Positions 11,936 to 23,071 of a stretch of 64,000 bases of DNA are shown here, piece after piece. The notes beneath the pieces were generated by a model. It did no database searches and had not been told where the DNA came from. It worked only from the letters and a program-made list of their open reading frames with translations. Origin of the DNA: Ophiura sarsii (Eukaryota > Echinodermata > Ophiuroidea > Amphilepidida > Ophiuridae); the NCBI GenBank assembly GCA_035610835.1, contig CM069441.1, forward strand, positions 158,643,255 to 158,707,254, given 5' to 3'. How positions within the stretch are numbered: the stretch's first letter is position 1; each line of letters opens with the position of its first letter. The position numbers were made by a program, and so were the translations under genes.

Positions 11936-12966
11936 TTGTGCCCCCTACCCTCTATCGCCCTTAAACAGTAATTGAAAGTCTCCAACATATTTGATTGACA
12001 CCAAGATTATATAACCACTTGCCAACAACATACAAGCGTGTCACCAAAGGTTAACCTCTATGTTAATTGGTTGCTAACGGAGGTATTGAGTCTGTATTGT
12101 GTACATATGCTATCTGAAGAGATAAGAAGCGCCCATTGATACCTGCCATGTGCAGCGATCCATGGTCCGATGCGACATTGTTATAGTTGATGGCCCATCG
12201 ATTTAATCATCATTCAGTTTAATCTGTATCACGAACTCATCCTTTGAGTAGCAGCGCGCTATTTTTGATCCAGTGTTTTCCACGCGTGTATTACACTATT
12301 CTTAATGTCCTTTAGTACGGGATGGTGACCGACTCACAGACCTTGATATGCCAATTAAAACCTATTGGGTACATTCTTGAACATATTTATAAACAATGTA
12401 TTGTGTGGTATTGTGATAACCAAATATCATAGTTTGTATTTAGATTCATCAGGCAGTCGTTAGCACACACAAAAAGCGTTCACTGTGAAATGAAATATGC
12501 ACGATTTCTTGCGGAAGACACGCACTCCGATTGGATGTGCATACTAATTAGTTTAGGAGCGGCTTATTTCAAACCCTTCTCATTTCGTCATGGTATTGTC
12601 GAATGGGCTAAAATTTGAACTGTGGTTTAGAAAACCCATGGACTCCAGGTAATAAAAAGGATAATGGATATAACAATATATTTCTTATATGATAACAGTA
12701 TTTCCTGCCTTTCGATAAACCGGCACAATTACCACATATTATCATCGTGTTTGATAGCAAATTTCTCCCAAAGAAAAAATAACACATTTGTAAAATGTAA
12801 ACTCGTCAAAGGTTATAAGGTTCCCGACATTAAAATGTGAAACATCTTGGAAATAATGCAGTAATATACTCTAGAGGTAGACGATTACATCCATAAATGA
12901 ACATTTGCGGAGTAAAAATATACGCCATTTTCCAATACACAGACCAAATCGCTTATTGTAACAAAA

Positions 12967-13049
12967 TTTCGTCAGGCAGGATTTGAACCGGCGCGGGGAG
13001 AATCCAATAGATTTATAATCTATAGCCTTAACCGCTCGGCCATGACTAC
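12967..13049 (-). tRNA. tRNA-Ser-like sequence with ATA anticodon, probably a pseudogene
   Basis: The 83 nt minus-strand sequence has a serine-tRNA body: A box TGGCCGAGCGGTTAAGGC, a long variable arm (CTCCCCGCG) and B box CGGTTCAAATCC. The 5 bp anticodon stem ATAGA/TCTAT encloses the loop TTATAAA, giving anticodon ATA, which would read a Tyr codon. The acceptor stem pairs at only 5 of 7 positions (GTAGTCA with TGACGAA). Homology to tRNA-Ser is clear. The odd anticodon and weak acceptor stem suggest a tRNA pseudogene or SINE source rather than a working suppressor-like tRNA. Confidence 0.65.
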
Positions 13050-13496
13050 TCATTGAAACGACCGTCATGTTCAATAGATAATAAGCCAGTGGTGAACTAT
13101 CGATTTAATCGACCAAAAATGAGTTATTTGGGGGAATTTTGGGGACTCATATGTTATTTGAAATAAAAATAACACATATACTGAAAGCTAACAATCATAT
13201 TAATATTGTCTAAACCTGTCAAAACTGTTGGAACCTTTGCCCCATATACAGTAAGATGGGCTAGAGGTATACAACTATTAAGTCAAGCGTTCTGGGTTCT
13301 ATCATTTCGATCATCATTCACTAACGTCAGCACACCTAAATATTTGGAATCTCCGAATGATCGAGCATCTAATGTAACAGAATGAACTACGAGAATCTAC
13401 GGGATCCTCATAACAGAAAGAGCTCATCTCTCCCATTAGTGATCGCGCTAACGACTGACTGTCATTTAACTAAAAAAAGTGATGTTTTGAAGAACT

Positions 13497-13620
13497 CAGG
13501 CCCGTAAGCAGGATTTTTTTTAGGGGGGCGTATTTTTTGAAAAAGGTACATTGGTACCAAAAAACTCGTAAAAGGTTGCCCCCTCCCCCATTGTTTAGTC
13601 ATCTCACACTATTTTGAGAG

Positions 13621-13658
<38 letters not shown>

Positions 13659-13977
13659 GGACATATTTGAGTCCAAAACGGTCCGAAAAAATGCTTTGAA
13701 AGGGGGGATTTTCGGAAAATAGGGGGGGGGGGTGGAGGTGGGGTGTTTTCACAAAAAAAGGAACATTAGTACAAAAAAAAGTACATTGGTACAAAAAAAT
13801 ATTTGAGTCCAAAACGGTCCGAAAAAATGCTTTGAAAGGGGGGATTTTCGGAAAATAGGGGGGGGGGTGGAGGTGGGGTGTTTTCACAAAAAAAGGAACA
13901 TTAGTACAAAAAAAAGTACATTGGTACAAAAAAGGTACATCCCCCCTCCAGCTCCGCCCCACCTGGTTACGGGCCTG
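13497..13977. mobile_element. MITE with CAGGCCCGTAA ends and internal duplication
   Basis: The left end CAGGCCCGTAAGCAGG is mirrored by CCTGGTTACGGGCCTG on the right. Inside, a ~136 bp segment starting 'atttgagtccaaaacggtcc' is tandemly duplicated (about 13662-13797 and 13799-13934). A 34-base poly-G run lies at 13622-13655. No coding capacity is recognised. Confidence 0.78.
13622..13655. repeat. 34-base poly-G run
   Basis: Uninterrupted G homopolymer inside a MITE. Such runs recur inside several hAT-like MITEs in this window. Confidence 0.95.
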
Positions 13978-14470
13978 GAGAACTTGTTTATGAATTAAAG
14001 TATAACATTTGTTTCTCAATTCATGTTAAATATAAACACATTACCATGAACTTTGTTATCATAATACCTTGTGTATATGCCCATGAATGTACCCAATAGG
14101 TTTTAATTGTCATCTCTTCTGAAATGCCAAAAATATAGCGATATAAATGTATATTCATTTTATCACGTTCTGTATGTCGGTAGCCATCCCATGCTAAAGT
14201 GCGTTCAGGTTATTTAAAAAATGTAATGAACGTGTGGATAATACTGGATTCAAATAGCGCGCTTACTTAAATAATGAGGTCGTGCTACAAATTAAACTGA
14301 ATGATAATAATCGATTGGCGATTGACTAAACAATATCCGCATCGGATCTTGTGTACAGCGATGAATAGCTGTACCGTGCTTCTTATCTCTTTAGGTATAT
14401 TAGTCTCAGATGCTATTGTAAATATCAGCCAATCGATATGACAATGGGACCCTTGCACGCGCTATTCAAT

Positions 14471-15388
14471 CCTGCTGCTTAGCAGACTAAATATGCGCGC
14501 CAACTGGAGTGCATAGGAATGTACATGCCCCTATAGTTTACCGTGAGACTGTGCATAGCTGTACATTGCTGTACATCCCCTACTAAAGGTCAAATCTAAA
14601 GGTATACCTTTTTTTACTTTTTTAACACATTATTTGGATGGTAAATACCACATATTTGATATCAATGGAAAGCTTGAAACACATTTTATCAGCTACAACT
14701 TATTCTGTGATTAAAACTACTCTCTTTGAGAAATGCCATCTGCAAGTACGAAGTTTCACGTATTTCGCATGACATCGGTGTTCCCCACCTTACTGACCTT
14801 TTAAAAGGTATGCTATCCCCAAAGTATGCCAGCTAGCCGGTAGCCTTAGTCCCACTCTTCAAAGTGTTATGCATTTTATGGACGAAATGTCCGGCATTTT
14901 TTCATAAAAAAGCCACCAAGAAATTGTATGTTTTCCCATAGCGTTACGCTCAAATTACCCGGATGTGGCAATCAACGACAACATTATTACCATTTCTCGA
15001 CTATTGAGGGCAGTGCGTATAAGTATACTAAAAACATAAGAACGTAACCTATGTGAGGTGGGTGACTAAAGCACGGACTGCGTGGTGACATGTTTCTTTG
15101 TCAATAAATCTCCTGACATGCCTGATACGCCATAAATATCAGATGTGAAACAAAATTGTTTTGCGCAGGTTGTTTACGTGAGGTTTGAGGGATATATTTG
15201 AGTCTAGAAAACAGCCAAGGTTTCTGATAACAGTTTCTGATTCATAGCCTTATTTTACTGATATGCTTATTTCAATATAAGTACTCCCAGTTCCAAAGAT
15301 ATCGTCAATTTAGTATTGCTTTAAAAACAGTGAAATACAAAGAATATTAAATTGTATCCTGGCTTTTATCAGAATTATTAGCCTTAGC
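14471..15388. other. No recognisable gene
   Basis: Unique-looking, moderately AT-rich sequence with no open frame or motif that I can support. Confidence 0.5.
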
Positions 15389-15936
15389 CAGGGGCGTAAC
15401 ACAGGTTGGTTGTCAGGGGGGGCACAGCCAAAAAAATTCCTGGTTAGAATAATTCCGTCCCGGAATTTTTCGTAAAAGGTTGCCCCACATTTTTTCCCAG
15501 TCACTCACCTCGTGAATTTCACGTAAGTGGGGGGGGGGGGGGGGGGGGGGGGGTAGGTTCAAAACATTTCGCACGGTCAAAACATTTCGTAGGGTCAACA
15601 AAATTCGCAGGGTCAACAAATTTCGCACGGACACAAATTATCGCACGGTCACAAAATTTCGCAGTACAAACAATTGTTGGCTGTTGTGCTTTTGGTACTG
15701 CGAAATTTTCTTTCTTTCTTTTCATTTCTTCTTTTCTTTTTTTCCCCTTTTTTTCTCCTTTTCATTTTCCTCCCTTTTTCCTTTCTCTCTCTTTTTTCTT
15801 TCCCTTTCCCCCTTCTTTTCCTCTTTTCCCTTCCCCCTATTTTTCCTGGTGGGTAGGTTTGAATTTCCTGCTGAGCACCTTCAGGGGGGCACTGTGCCCC
15901 CCCCCCCCCCCCTGCCCCCCGGCTGTTACGCCACTG
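15389..15936. mobile_element. hAT-type MITE with perfect 8-bp target duplication
   Basis: The termini CAGGGGCGTAAC and GTTACGCCACTG are inverted repeats. The flanks GCCTTAGC at 15381-15388 and 15937-15944 are an exact 8-bp target-site duplication, typical of hAT elements. The body contains a poly-G run (15530-15553), short 'tttcgcagggtcaac'-type repeats, a C/T-rich tract (15700-15850) and no transposase. A truncated relative lies at 46716-46860. Confidence 0.9.
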
Positions 15937-17037
15937 GCCTTAGCAATAGCAATACTTTACTTCTTTAGCTTAATCTGTTGTTGTTCGTCCATCGCAAAGC
16001 AAAGATGACAATGACAACAAAGATTAGTTCGTTGAATTTGATCTATGTGTCCGAAGATGACTAACAAGACCAATCCGGAAGCATCTCCCACATGTGTGGC
16101 ACTTGTGATCAGTATCTGGCGTTGTGACACTTGCTGTTCTCGTCTTGCGCTGGCCGAAAACCGTACAGAATTGACCGAGATATGAGCAAAATTATGGCAA
16201 TTTAGGGCCTTTTCAGCCCGGCTTTTGAGACTATTTCATGTTTGTTTTTCTCTGCGTACACTGTAACCATGCAGTCGGCGCGTAGCACATAACGCGTCGC
16301 ATTGCGCCATGCAAAATAAACGCGCACACGCACTACACCCACGCACCCCTACACACGCGGGCGGGTAAATATTGTAGAAATACGCTGCGCCACACGGGGT
16401 TGGTTATGGTTTAGGCATCGGGGTTGAGATAAGCCACGGGGCGGGCGGAGGCGCGGGGACGGGCGGGGACGGCAGGGCGGGCGTGGGGGGGGGGGGGGCG
16501 GCAGCGGGTCATAAGGTAACGAAATAATGTGGTTTCTGATAAAACAAAACATGATATGGTGAATCTAAATTACGTAACATGGTGTCAGATGTGGGATTTG
16601 ATACTGTATGCGACACGCTGACGGACAAATATTGTAGAAATACGCCTTTTGTACGGGAAATGGTTAAGGTTAGGCCTTGGCGTTGAGATATATAAATCGC
16701 GGGACGGGAACTTTAGGCCTTGGGTTGAGATATGCCACGGGCGGGGCGGGGGCGGTGACGAATGGGGGTGTAATGTGGTTTGGGAGGCAGGGGGTTAATG
16801 AAGAAATGTGATGCTAAATTGCGTAACGGATATGCAGCGGGCGGAGCGGGGCAGGGCGCCGGGGAGTGACTGGTGGGCTACGGGAGATGGTTAAGGTTTA
16901 GGCCTTGGAGTTGAAATATGCCACGGGGCGTGGGCGGGCGGGGGTTCTATTCCTGTGTGTTTCGTTATAAATTTTCCAACACTTAGGCCTATGTGTTGTT
17001 TCATTTGTAGGTGTTCTATCTGGTAGGCCCTACTCCC

Positions 17038-17075
17038 TAGCGGGAGAGCCCGTCCGAAGGACGGGCGTTCCGCTA
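17038..17075. repeat. Nested hairpin, unit 1
   Basis: The outer stem TAGCGGGA pairs with TTCCGCTA (one G-T wobble). The inner stem GCCCGTCC pairs with GGACGGGC around a GAA loop. The hairpin sits at the end of the ~1 kb unit. Confidence 0.9.
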
Positions 17076-18180
17076 GTCTTACTATAATTTGTCTTATGTT
17101 GTATGTTTGTATGTGTGTATCCATAAAAGGCTCTCTCAGTTTGCAACTAAACGCCGTGAACGTTACACTGATAAAAGATGATTATAATGTGAGTGTTATA
17201 AGCTATAAATGGCTGAAAACCGTACAGAATTGACCGAGATATGAGCAAAAGCGGGAAATCCAAAGCCTTTTCAGCCCGGCTTTTGAGACTAAGTTTCTAC
17301 GGGCCATGTTTGTTTTTCTCATGCGTACACTGTAACCATGCAGCCGGCGCGCGTAGCACATAACGCGTCGCAATGCGCCATGCAAAATAAACGCGCACAC
17401 GCACTACACCCACGCACCCTACACACGCGGGCGAACAAATATTGGAGAAATACGCTGCGCCACGGGAGTTGGTTACGGTTTAGGTCTTGGGGTTGCATAA
17501 GCCACGGGGCGGGAGCGGTGACGGTTAGGGGTTATGTGTAATGATACCCTTAGGGCCTAGCTTATGTTAGGGTTATGTGGTTTGGGATGGGGTTAATAAA
17601 GAAATGTATTATTAAATTGCGTAACGATGGTGTCAGATGTGGGATTTGATACTGTATGTAACATGCGGGCGGACACATATTGGAGAAATACGCAGCGCTA
17701 CGGGAGATGGTTAAGGTTAGGCCTTGGCGTTGAGATAAGTAGCGGGCGGGAAACCCCGGTAAAGGGTCGGAAGGTCATTTTCACGGGGCGGGGCGGGCGG
17801 GGGCGGTGACGAATGGGGGTTGTGTGTTATGATGTAATGTGGTTTGGGAGACAGGGGGTTAATGAAGAAATGTGATGCTAAATTGCGTAACGGATATGCC
17901 ACGGGGCGGGGGCGGGGGAGTGACGGGTGGGGTACGGGAGATGGTTAAGGTTTAGGCCTTGGGAGTTGAAATATGCCACGGGGCGTGGGCGGGCGGGGGG
18001 GGGGGGTCTTTTTTAATTGAAATTTGAAAACTTTTGAATTAATCCTATTACAAAACCTTTTGATTTAAAACAAAAATGTTTTAGATATTGTTCTATTTCT
18101 ATTATGTGTTTCGTTATAAATTTGCCAACACTTTAAATTGTTTCATTTTGTAGGTGTTCTATCTGGTAGGCCCTACTCCC

Positions 18181-18218
18181 TAGCGGGAAAGCCCGTCCGA
18201 AGGACGGGCGTCCCGCTA
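18181..18218. repeat. Nested hairpin, unit 2
   Basis: The outer stem TAGCGGGA/TCCCGCTA and inner stem GCCCGTCC/GGACGGGC are perfectly paired around a GAA loop. Confidence 0.9.
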
Positions 18219-19181
18219 GTCTTACTATAATTTGCCGTATGTTGTGACTGTGTATGTATCCATAAAAGGCTCTCTCAGTTTGTAACTAAACACCGTGAAC
18301 GTTGCACTGATAAAAGATGATTATAATGTGAGTGTTATAAACTATAAATGGCTGAAAACCGTACAGAATTGACCGAGATATGAGCAAAAAGGAGTAAAAT
18401 CCAAGGCCTTTTTAGACTGTTTCTACGGGCCATGTTTGTTTATTTTTGCGCGTACTGCAACCATGCCGTCGAGCGCGTACCACATAACGCGTCGTAGTGC
18501 GCCATGTAAAATAAACGCTCACACGCACTACACCCACGCACCCTACACACGCGGGCGGGCAAATATTGGAGAAATACGCTGCGCTACGGGAGTTGATAAA
18601 TTTAGGCCTTGAAGGTGTATAAGCACGGGGCGGGCGGTAAGGGCGGGGACGCGGACAAAGGACGGCAGGGGGGGGGGGGGGGCGGGCGGGGTGAGGGAGG
18701 CCATGAAGCGATGAGGTTTGGGAGGCAGGGGTTACTAAAGAACGCTACGGGAGTTGGTTAATTTAGGCCAAGTGACGGAACTTTAGGCCTTGGGGGTTGA
18801 GATATGCCACGGGGCGGGATGGGGCGGGGCCGATGACGAATGGGGGTTGTGTGTAGTGATATATTGTGGTTTGGGAGGCAGGGGGCTAATGAAGGAATGT
18901 GATGCTAACTTAATTGCGTAACGGATATGCCACAGGGCGGGGGAGTGACGGATGGGGTACGGGATATGGTTAAGGTTTAGGCCTTGGAGTTGAAATATGC
19001 CACGGGGCGTGGCCGGGCGGGGGTCTTTTTATTTTTGTTAATTGAAATTAAAACAAAACCTTTTGATATAAAACAAAAATGTTTTAAATATTGTTCTATT
19101 CCCATGTGTTTCGTTATAAATTTTCCAACACTCATGTGTTGTTTCATTTTGTAGGTGTTCTATCTGGTAGGCCCTACTCCC

Positions 19182-19219
19182 TAGCGAGAGAGCCCGTCCG
19201 AAGGACGGGCATCCCGCTA
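19182..19219. repeat. Nested hairpin, unit 3
   Basis: Same inner stem. The outer stem TAGCGAGA/TCCCGCTA has one mismatch. Confidence 0.88.
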
Positions 19220-20155
19220 GTCATACTATAATTTGCCGTATGTTGTGAGTATGTATGTATCCATAAAAGGCTCTCTCAGTTTGCAACTAAAAGCCGTGAA
19301 CTTTGCACTAATAAAAGATGATTATAATGTGAGTGCAAAAGCGGGAAATCAAAGGCCTTTTCAGCCCGGCTTTTGAGACTATTTCTACGGGCCATGTTTG
19401 TTTTTTCTCTATGCGTACACTGTAACCATGCAGTCGGCGCGCGTAACACTACGCGTCGCAGTGCGCCACGCAAAATAAACGCGCACACGCACTACACCCA
19501 CGCACCGGGCTTCACGCGCGGGCGGGCAAATATTGGAGAAATACGCTGCGCCACGGGAGTTGGTCACGGTTTACGCCTTGAGATAAGCCACGGGGCGGGG
19601 CGGGGGCGGGGGCGGGGACGGGGCGGGACGGGGGCGGGGACGGGGCGGGACGGCAGGGTGGGCGGGAACGGCGGCGGGTCAGGGGAGGGGCGGGACGGCT
19701 GGCGGGAGCGAGGGGGTCTAATGAAGAAATGTGGTTTGGGAGGCAGGGGGTAAATGAAGAAATGCGATACTAAATTGCGTAACACTAACAGTAACAGGGA
19801 GGGTCACGATGTGGACTCAGGGTTCAGATAAGCACGAGGCGGCGGGGGCGGAGGGGGGGGGGGGGTAATGAAGTAATGTGGTTTTGGTGGCAGGGGGTTC
19901 ATGAAGAAATGTGACACTAAATTGTGTAGAGGGTCACGAGGTGGAATGAAATAGTATGGTTCATTAAAAGTATAAACCATAGGATATAGATTGGGGTAGT
20001 GACTGGAAGCATTCAATTTCAGTTAAGGAAAGAGGCCTATACATTATATTTTAACTCATAAATGAATTCTTACCAATTTCGCGATAAATAATCGTATAGG
20101 AACTTTACGGTGTTATTTCATTCTGTAGGTGTTCTATCTGGTAGGCGCTACTTAC

Positions 20156-20191
20156 TAGCGGGAGCCCGTTCGAAGAACGGGCGTCCCGCTA
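20156..20191. repeat. Nested hairpin, unit 4, with compensatory change
   Basis: The inner stem is GCCCGTTC/GAACGGGC: the C-G pair of the other copies is replaced by T-A on both sides, keeping the stem. The outer stem TAGCGGGA/TCCCGCTA is preserved. Confidence 0.9.
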
Positions 20192-20394
20192 GTTTAAGTA
20201 ATTTTGCATGCAAATAATTGCAGATAAGCAGTTTGTGAATAAAAGCACAACCACAAAGACAATACAAGCCTAATAAGTTAGTTACTGAACTGGCTGTGAT
20301 TATACTTTAATTAGTAATTACAAGTAAACAGTATAGAACTGAAATTCTGATTAATAATACGTTGATATAGTATTGGTGAACTGCGTCTTGAATT

Positions 20395-20510
20395 TGATAC
20401 ATAAGGACTCGGACTCGGACTCGAATATTGAGGACTCGGACTCGGACATAAAAATTGGCAAAGACTCGGACTCGGATGATGAGGACTCGACTCCAGCACT
20501 GGTCCATACT
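20395..20510 (-). mobile_element. hAT terminal fragment with GGACTC repeats
   Basis: On the minus strand it begins CAGTGCTGGAGTCGAGTCC, a hAT-like terminus, followed by repeated 'gagtcc' motifs. It matches the style of the element at 10327 and is probably a terminal fragment or short MITE of the same family. Confidence 0.68.
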
Positions 20511-21245
20511 ACAATCGTACTTCGATAATAGACCACGGATTTCCGCCTCAATATTAATTATATGTAACAATTACTAGTATTAAGTTTCTTATCTGTGAAC
20601 CTGCTTACAAATGCATTCAGAGAGCATCTCAACATTATCTACGAGGCCCTTAAGCGAGTGCGCGCCAAATCCCATTTTGCAGGAGCCAATACCCAATACC
20701 GTTGGGTTGGCATTACTACCTTTTGAGACCCTTCTTTTGTATTACTTCAAATGGTCATTATATCGACTACTAAAGCATTTAAAAAAAGAGAAATATCTTG
20801 AAATATTCATAAAAATAAGATATTTGAAACTGTTTTGAAATTCCATCAGAGCATTTTTAGTTCGCAATTTTGTTGGAGCCCTTTTAAATCCCGAACCACA
20901 TGCCGTATAAGGTTTACTCAATACACAAACACTATTCAATCGACTATAGGAGAACCATCTCTTTACCCCCACGCAACTATACATTGGTCATTATAGCAAA
21001 ATTATCAGTGGAAAAATAATGTCTAAAAAGTCTTGAAAACTAAAAAGATTTTTTTTTGCAGAAGCCTTGAACCGAGCACAGCTAGAATCAGGGAGCAGTA
21101 TCTGAATTCAAATGATTCTTGGGGCCTAAAAGTTGGGTGCTGCATTAGTTTACTCACGCTGTCGGATGGGGCTAGAGGGCAACGGCATCTGTTGGGGCGC
21201 CCACCCGTATACGCATGACTTCACATGATCAATTGGGAGGGGGAA
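20511..21245. other. No recognisable gene; downstream flank of PTCHD3-like gene
   Basis: No coding sequence is supported. The stretch lies 3' of the minus-strand PTCHD3-like stop codon and could include its 3' UTR. I could not identify a clear AATAAA on the minus strand here. Confidence 0.4.
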
Positions 21246-23071
21246 TTAAAAAAATTCATCTGACAATATCCATGACTTTGTTGGGTATAGGCTCATATTG
21301 GTACCCGATTTATTCAGATATTCTATGTTGTTGATGATTTTATGAGCATGCCTTGTACTGTCATCACTTTGCGCGCTAACTGTGCGTGGGAATGGTGAGT
21401 TGAAGATGGTATCATCAGCATGCTTATTAGGGGAAGGGCCAACAATGTTATGCGTCACCGTTCCCATAGCGTAAAGAAGAGAAGGCATCACCACCAAGCC
21501 ATGTAATGCACCTAATGCTATCACAAGAAATATGGTTTTAAAGAAAGATCGAAAAATATAAGAATCGCTAAAATTAAGAATAGCCACCCCTATTATGGTA
21601 GAGCATGCTCCTTGAACGATTGGCCAGCCATGGGAATAGAGAGCATATTGAACTCTGTAAGCCGTGGCTTTGTTGGTGCATGCAAAGTAGGAATAGACAA
21701 CATGGGCCGAGAAATCTACGCTAAATCCTATGCAAAGTATCAGATTGACCATCGATATGGTATCCAGGGCTACTTTCCAAAAAGCCATATAACCTATGAC
21801 GCACACTAGAATCGATAGAATGGAGAGCATTACGAACACTACACCAACAACATCGGGCATCATTACAAAGGACACAAAGAACATCGCCAGACTGGCGATC
21901 AGCAGATTTCTTACGGTATTTGGAACTACAGCTATATACTGGTCAAAAAACGTATACGTTGAATGGTAAGCTACTTGCGCGATTTCACTTTCCCCTACTA
22001 TTCGACGAGATTCTAGCATCGCCTCCTCTTCCAAGGTTGATGATTCTATATCTTTAAATGTTACATAGGATCGGGTACTGAGAATATTAGAAGTATTGGA
22101 ATCAAAGGCGATGTCTGGTCCATAGTGTGCATACAATGGGTCATGAAGAAAGTGATCTTTAAGAACGGTTTTGAACTGGTCTTCAGATGGGTTAACGATG
22201 TTCAATTGATCCAAATACTTAAGATAGTCGCGAAGCCAACAAACGGTCAACGTAGTGTCATGAAAATACTTACTTTCTTCCAGTTTCTGTAAAGTGACCA
22301 TTATTACCTGCTGCTGTTCAGATTCCCAATATGCCACCCGAGGCTCTGTTACTGTAATAAAAATCATGGGACCATACGTCTTGAAATACATAGATTCATA
22401 GTCAAAGTAGGGTAGAGCATATGAGTTATCCGGTACAAGCTTACTGAGAACAAGTCCCGTTTCAAGTTGGAATACAATTCCCACAATTCCAACTCCAAGC
22501 AGGATGACATATAGAATTGTTGTGACTATGAAAGCCCCACGTGTAGTCAGGTATACTCCGTAAGTCTTTCTGAAACATGTCATCATTGCGTGCTTGACAA
22601 AATACTCGTTTTCATTATCTTCGCATGTAGTATTTTGACCAACTATGGGATTGGAATCTTCCTCCGCTTGTGTTCCAGTCTCTATCTCCAAGTCCAACGA
22701 ACCACCAGCACACCAAACTTGATAGCAAATAGGTTGTGTAATATTTCGAGGGCTTACTTTTCTGCAGAAACATATCGCATGTCGTTGTTGTTGTTCACGG
22801 CGCCCAGAGAAGTACATGAATGCCCCAAAGAACGTTATCTGGAAGATATAATCAAAGGCTACAGCCACACCTGTATACAAGCAGAATATCTGCACGGATC
22901 TAAACGGTGTGATAGCTCCAATACAAAAGGCTAAGAAATCTGTTAGAGAGGTTATAGTTATAGACATAGCCGCTTCGGAAAATGCTTCACGTAATCTCTT
23001 ATCAGCTGATTTGTGCAGATCTGATTTCCTCCACGCTGCTATCATAATGAACATATCATCTACACCAATCC
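21246..23071 (-). CDS. PTCHD3: PTCHD3-like terminal exon
   Basis: 1826 nt from the acceptor 'gttgttttgcag' to a stop at 21246-21248. It opens with the GVDD motif of the sterol-sensing domain, then encodes TM5-6, a cytoplasmic loop, TM7, the second extracellular loop and TM8-12. The frame is uninterrupted, suggesting a functional gene. Confidence 0.95.

Larger units (their letters stand above)
11980..14470. repeat. 2.5 kb element with long diverged inverted arms
   Basis: The outer ~450 bp arms (about 11980-12430 and 14030-14470) match in inverse orientation. For example 'cctattgggtacattc' (12361) matches 'gaatgtacccaatagg' (14086), and 'ttcagtttaat' near 12212 matches 'attaaactgaat' near 14292. 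Arm divergence is considerable, so the element is old. The centre contains a tRNA-Ser-like sequence and a younger MITE. Confidence 0.7.
16152..20191. repeat. Four tandem ~1.0-1.1 kb GC-rich units
   Basis: Units start at about 16152, 17211, 18350 and 19336 with 'ctgaaaaccgtacagaattg' (this start is deleted in the fourth). Each continues through 'ttttcagcccggctttt' (degraded in the third) and a CpG-rich block with 'cgcgcacacgcactacaccc'. A variable 'ggggcgggcgggg' block follows, and each unit closes with a conserved hairpin after 'tctatctggtagg'. Hairpin-to-hairpin spacing is 1143, 1001 and 974 bp. Open frames in the units are short, shifted between copies and G/C-biased, so I do not call them genes. 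The nature of the unit (satellite, tandemly duplicated transposon or non-coding RNA gene array) is unknown to me. Confidence 0.85.

Noticed and set aside
13609..14019. 136-codon minus-strand open frame
   Set aside because: Made by a tandem duplication plus a poly-G tract inside a MITE; the proline run is the poly-G strand.
17038..17075. Hammerhead, twister or HDV-type ribozyme
   Set aside because: The hairpin is clear, but I could not place the conserved core nucleotides of these classes around it.
19276..19785. GC-rich open frames in the 16-20 kb tandem units
   Set aside because: Frames differ between unit copies, are low-complexity (Gly/Arg or Pro rich) and are not conserved as protein.
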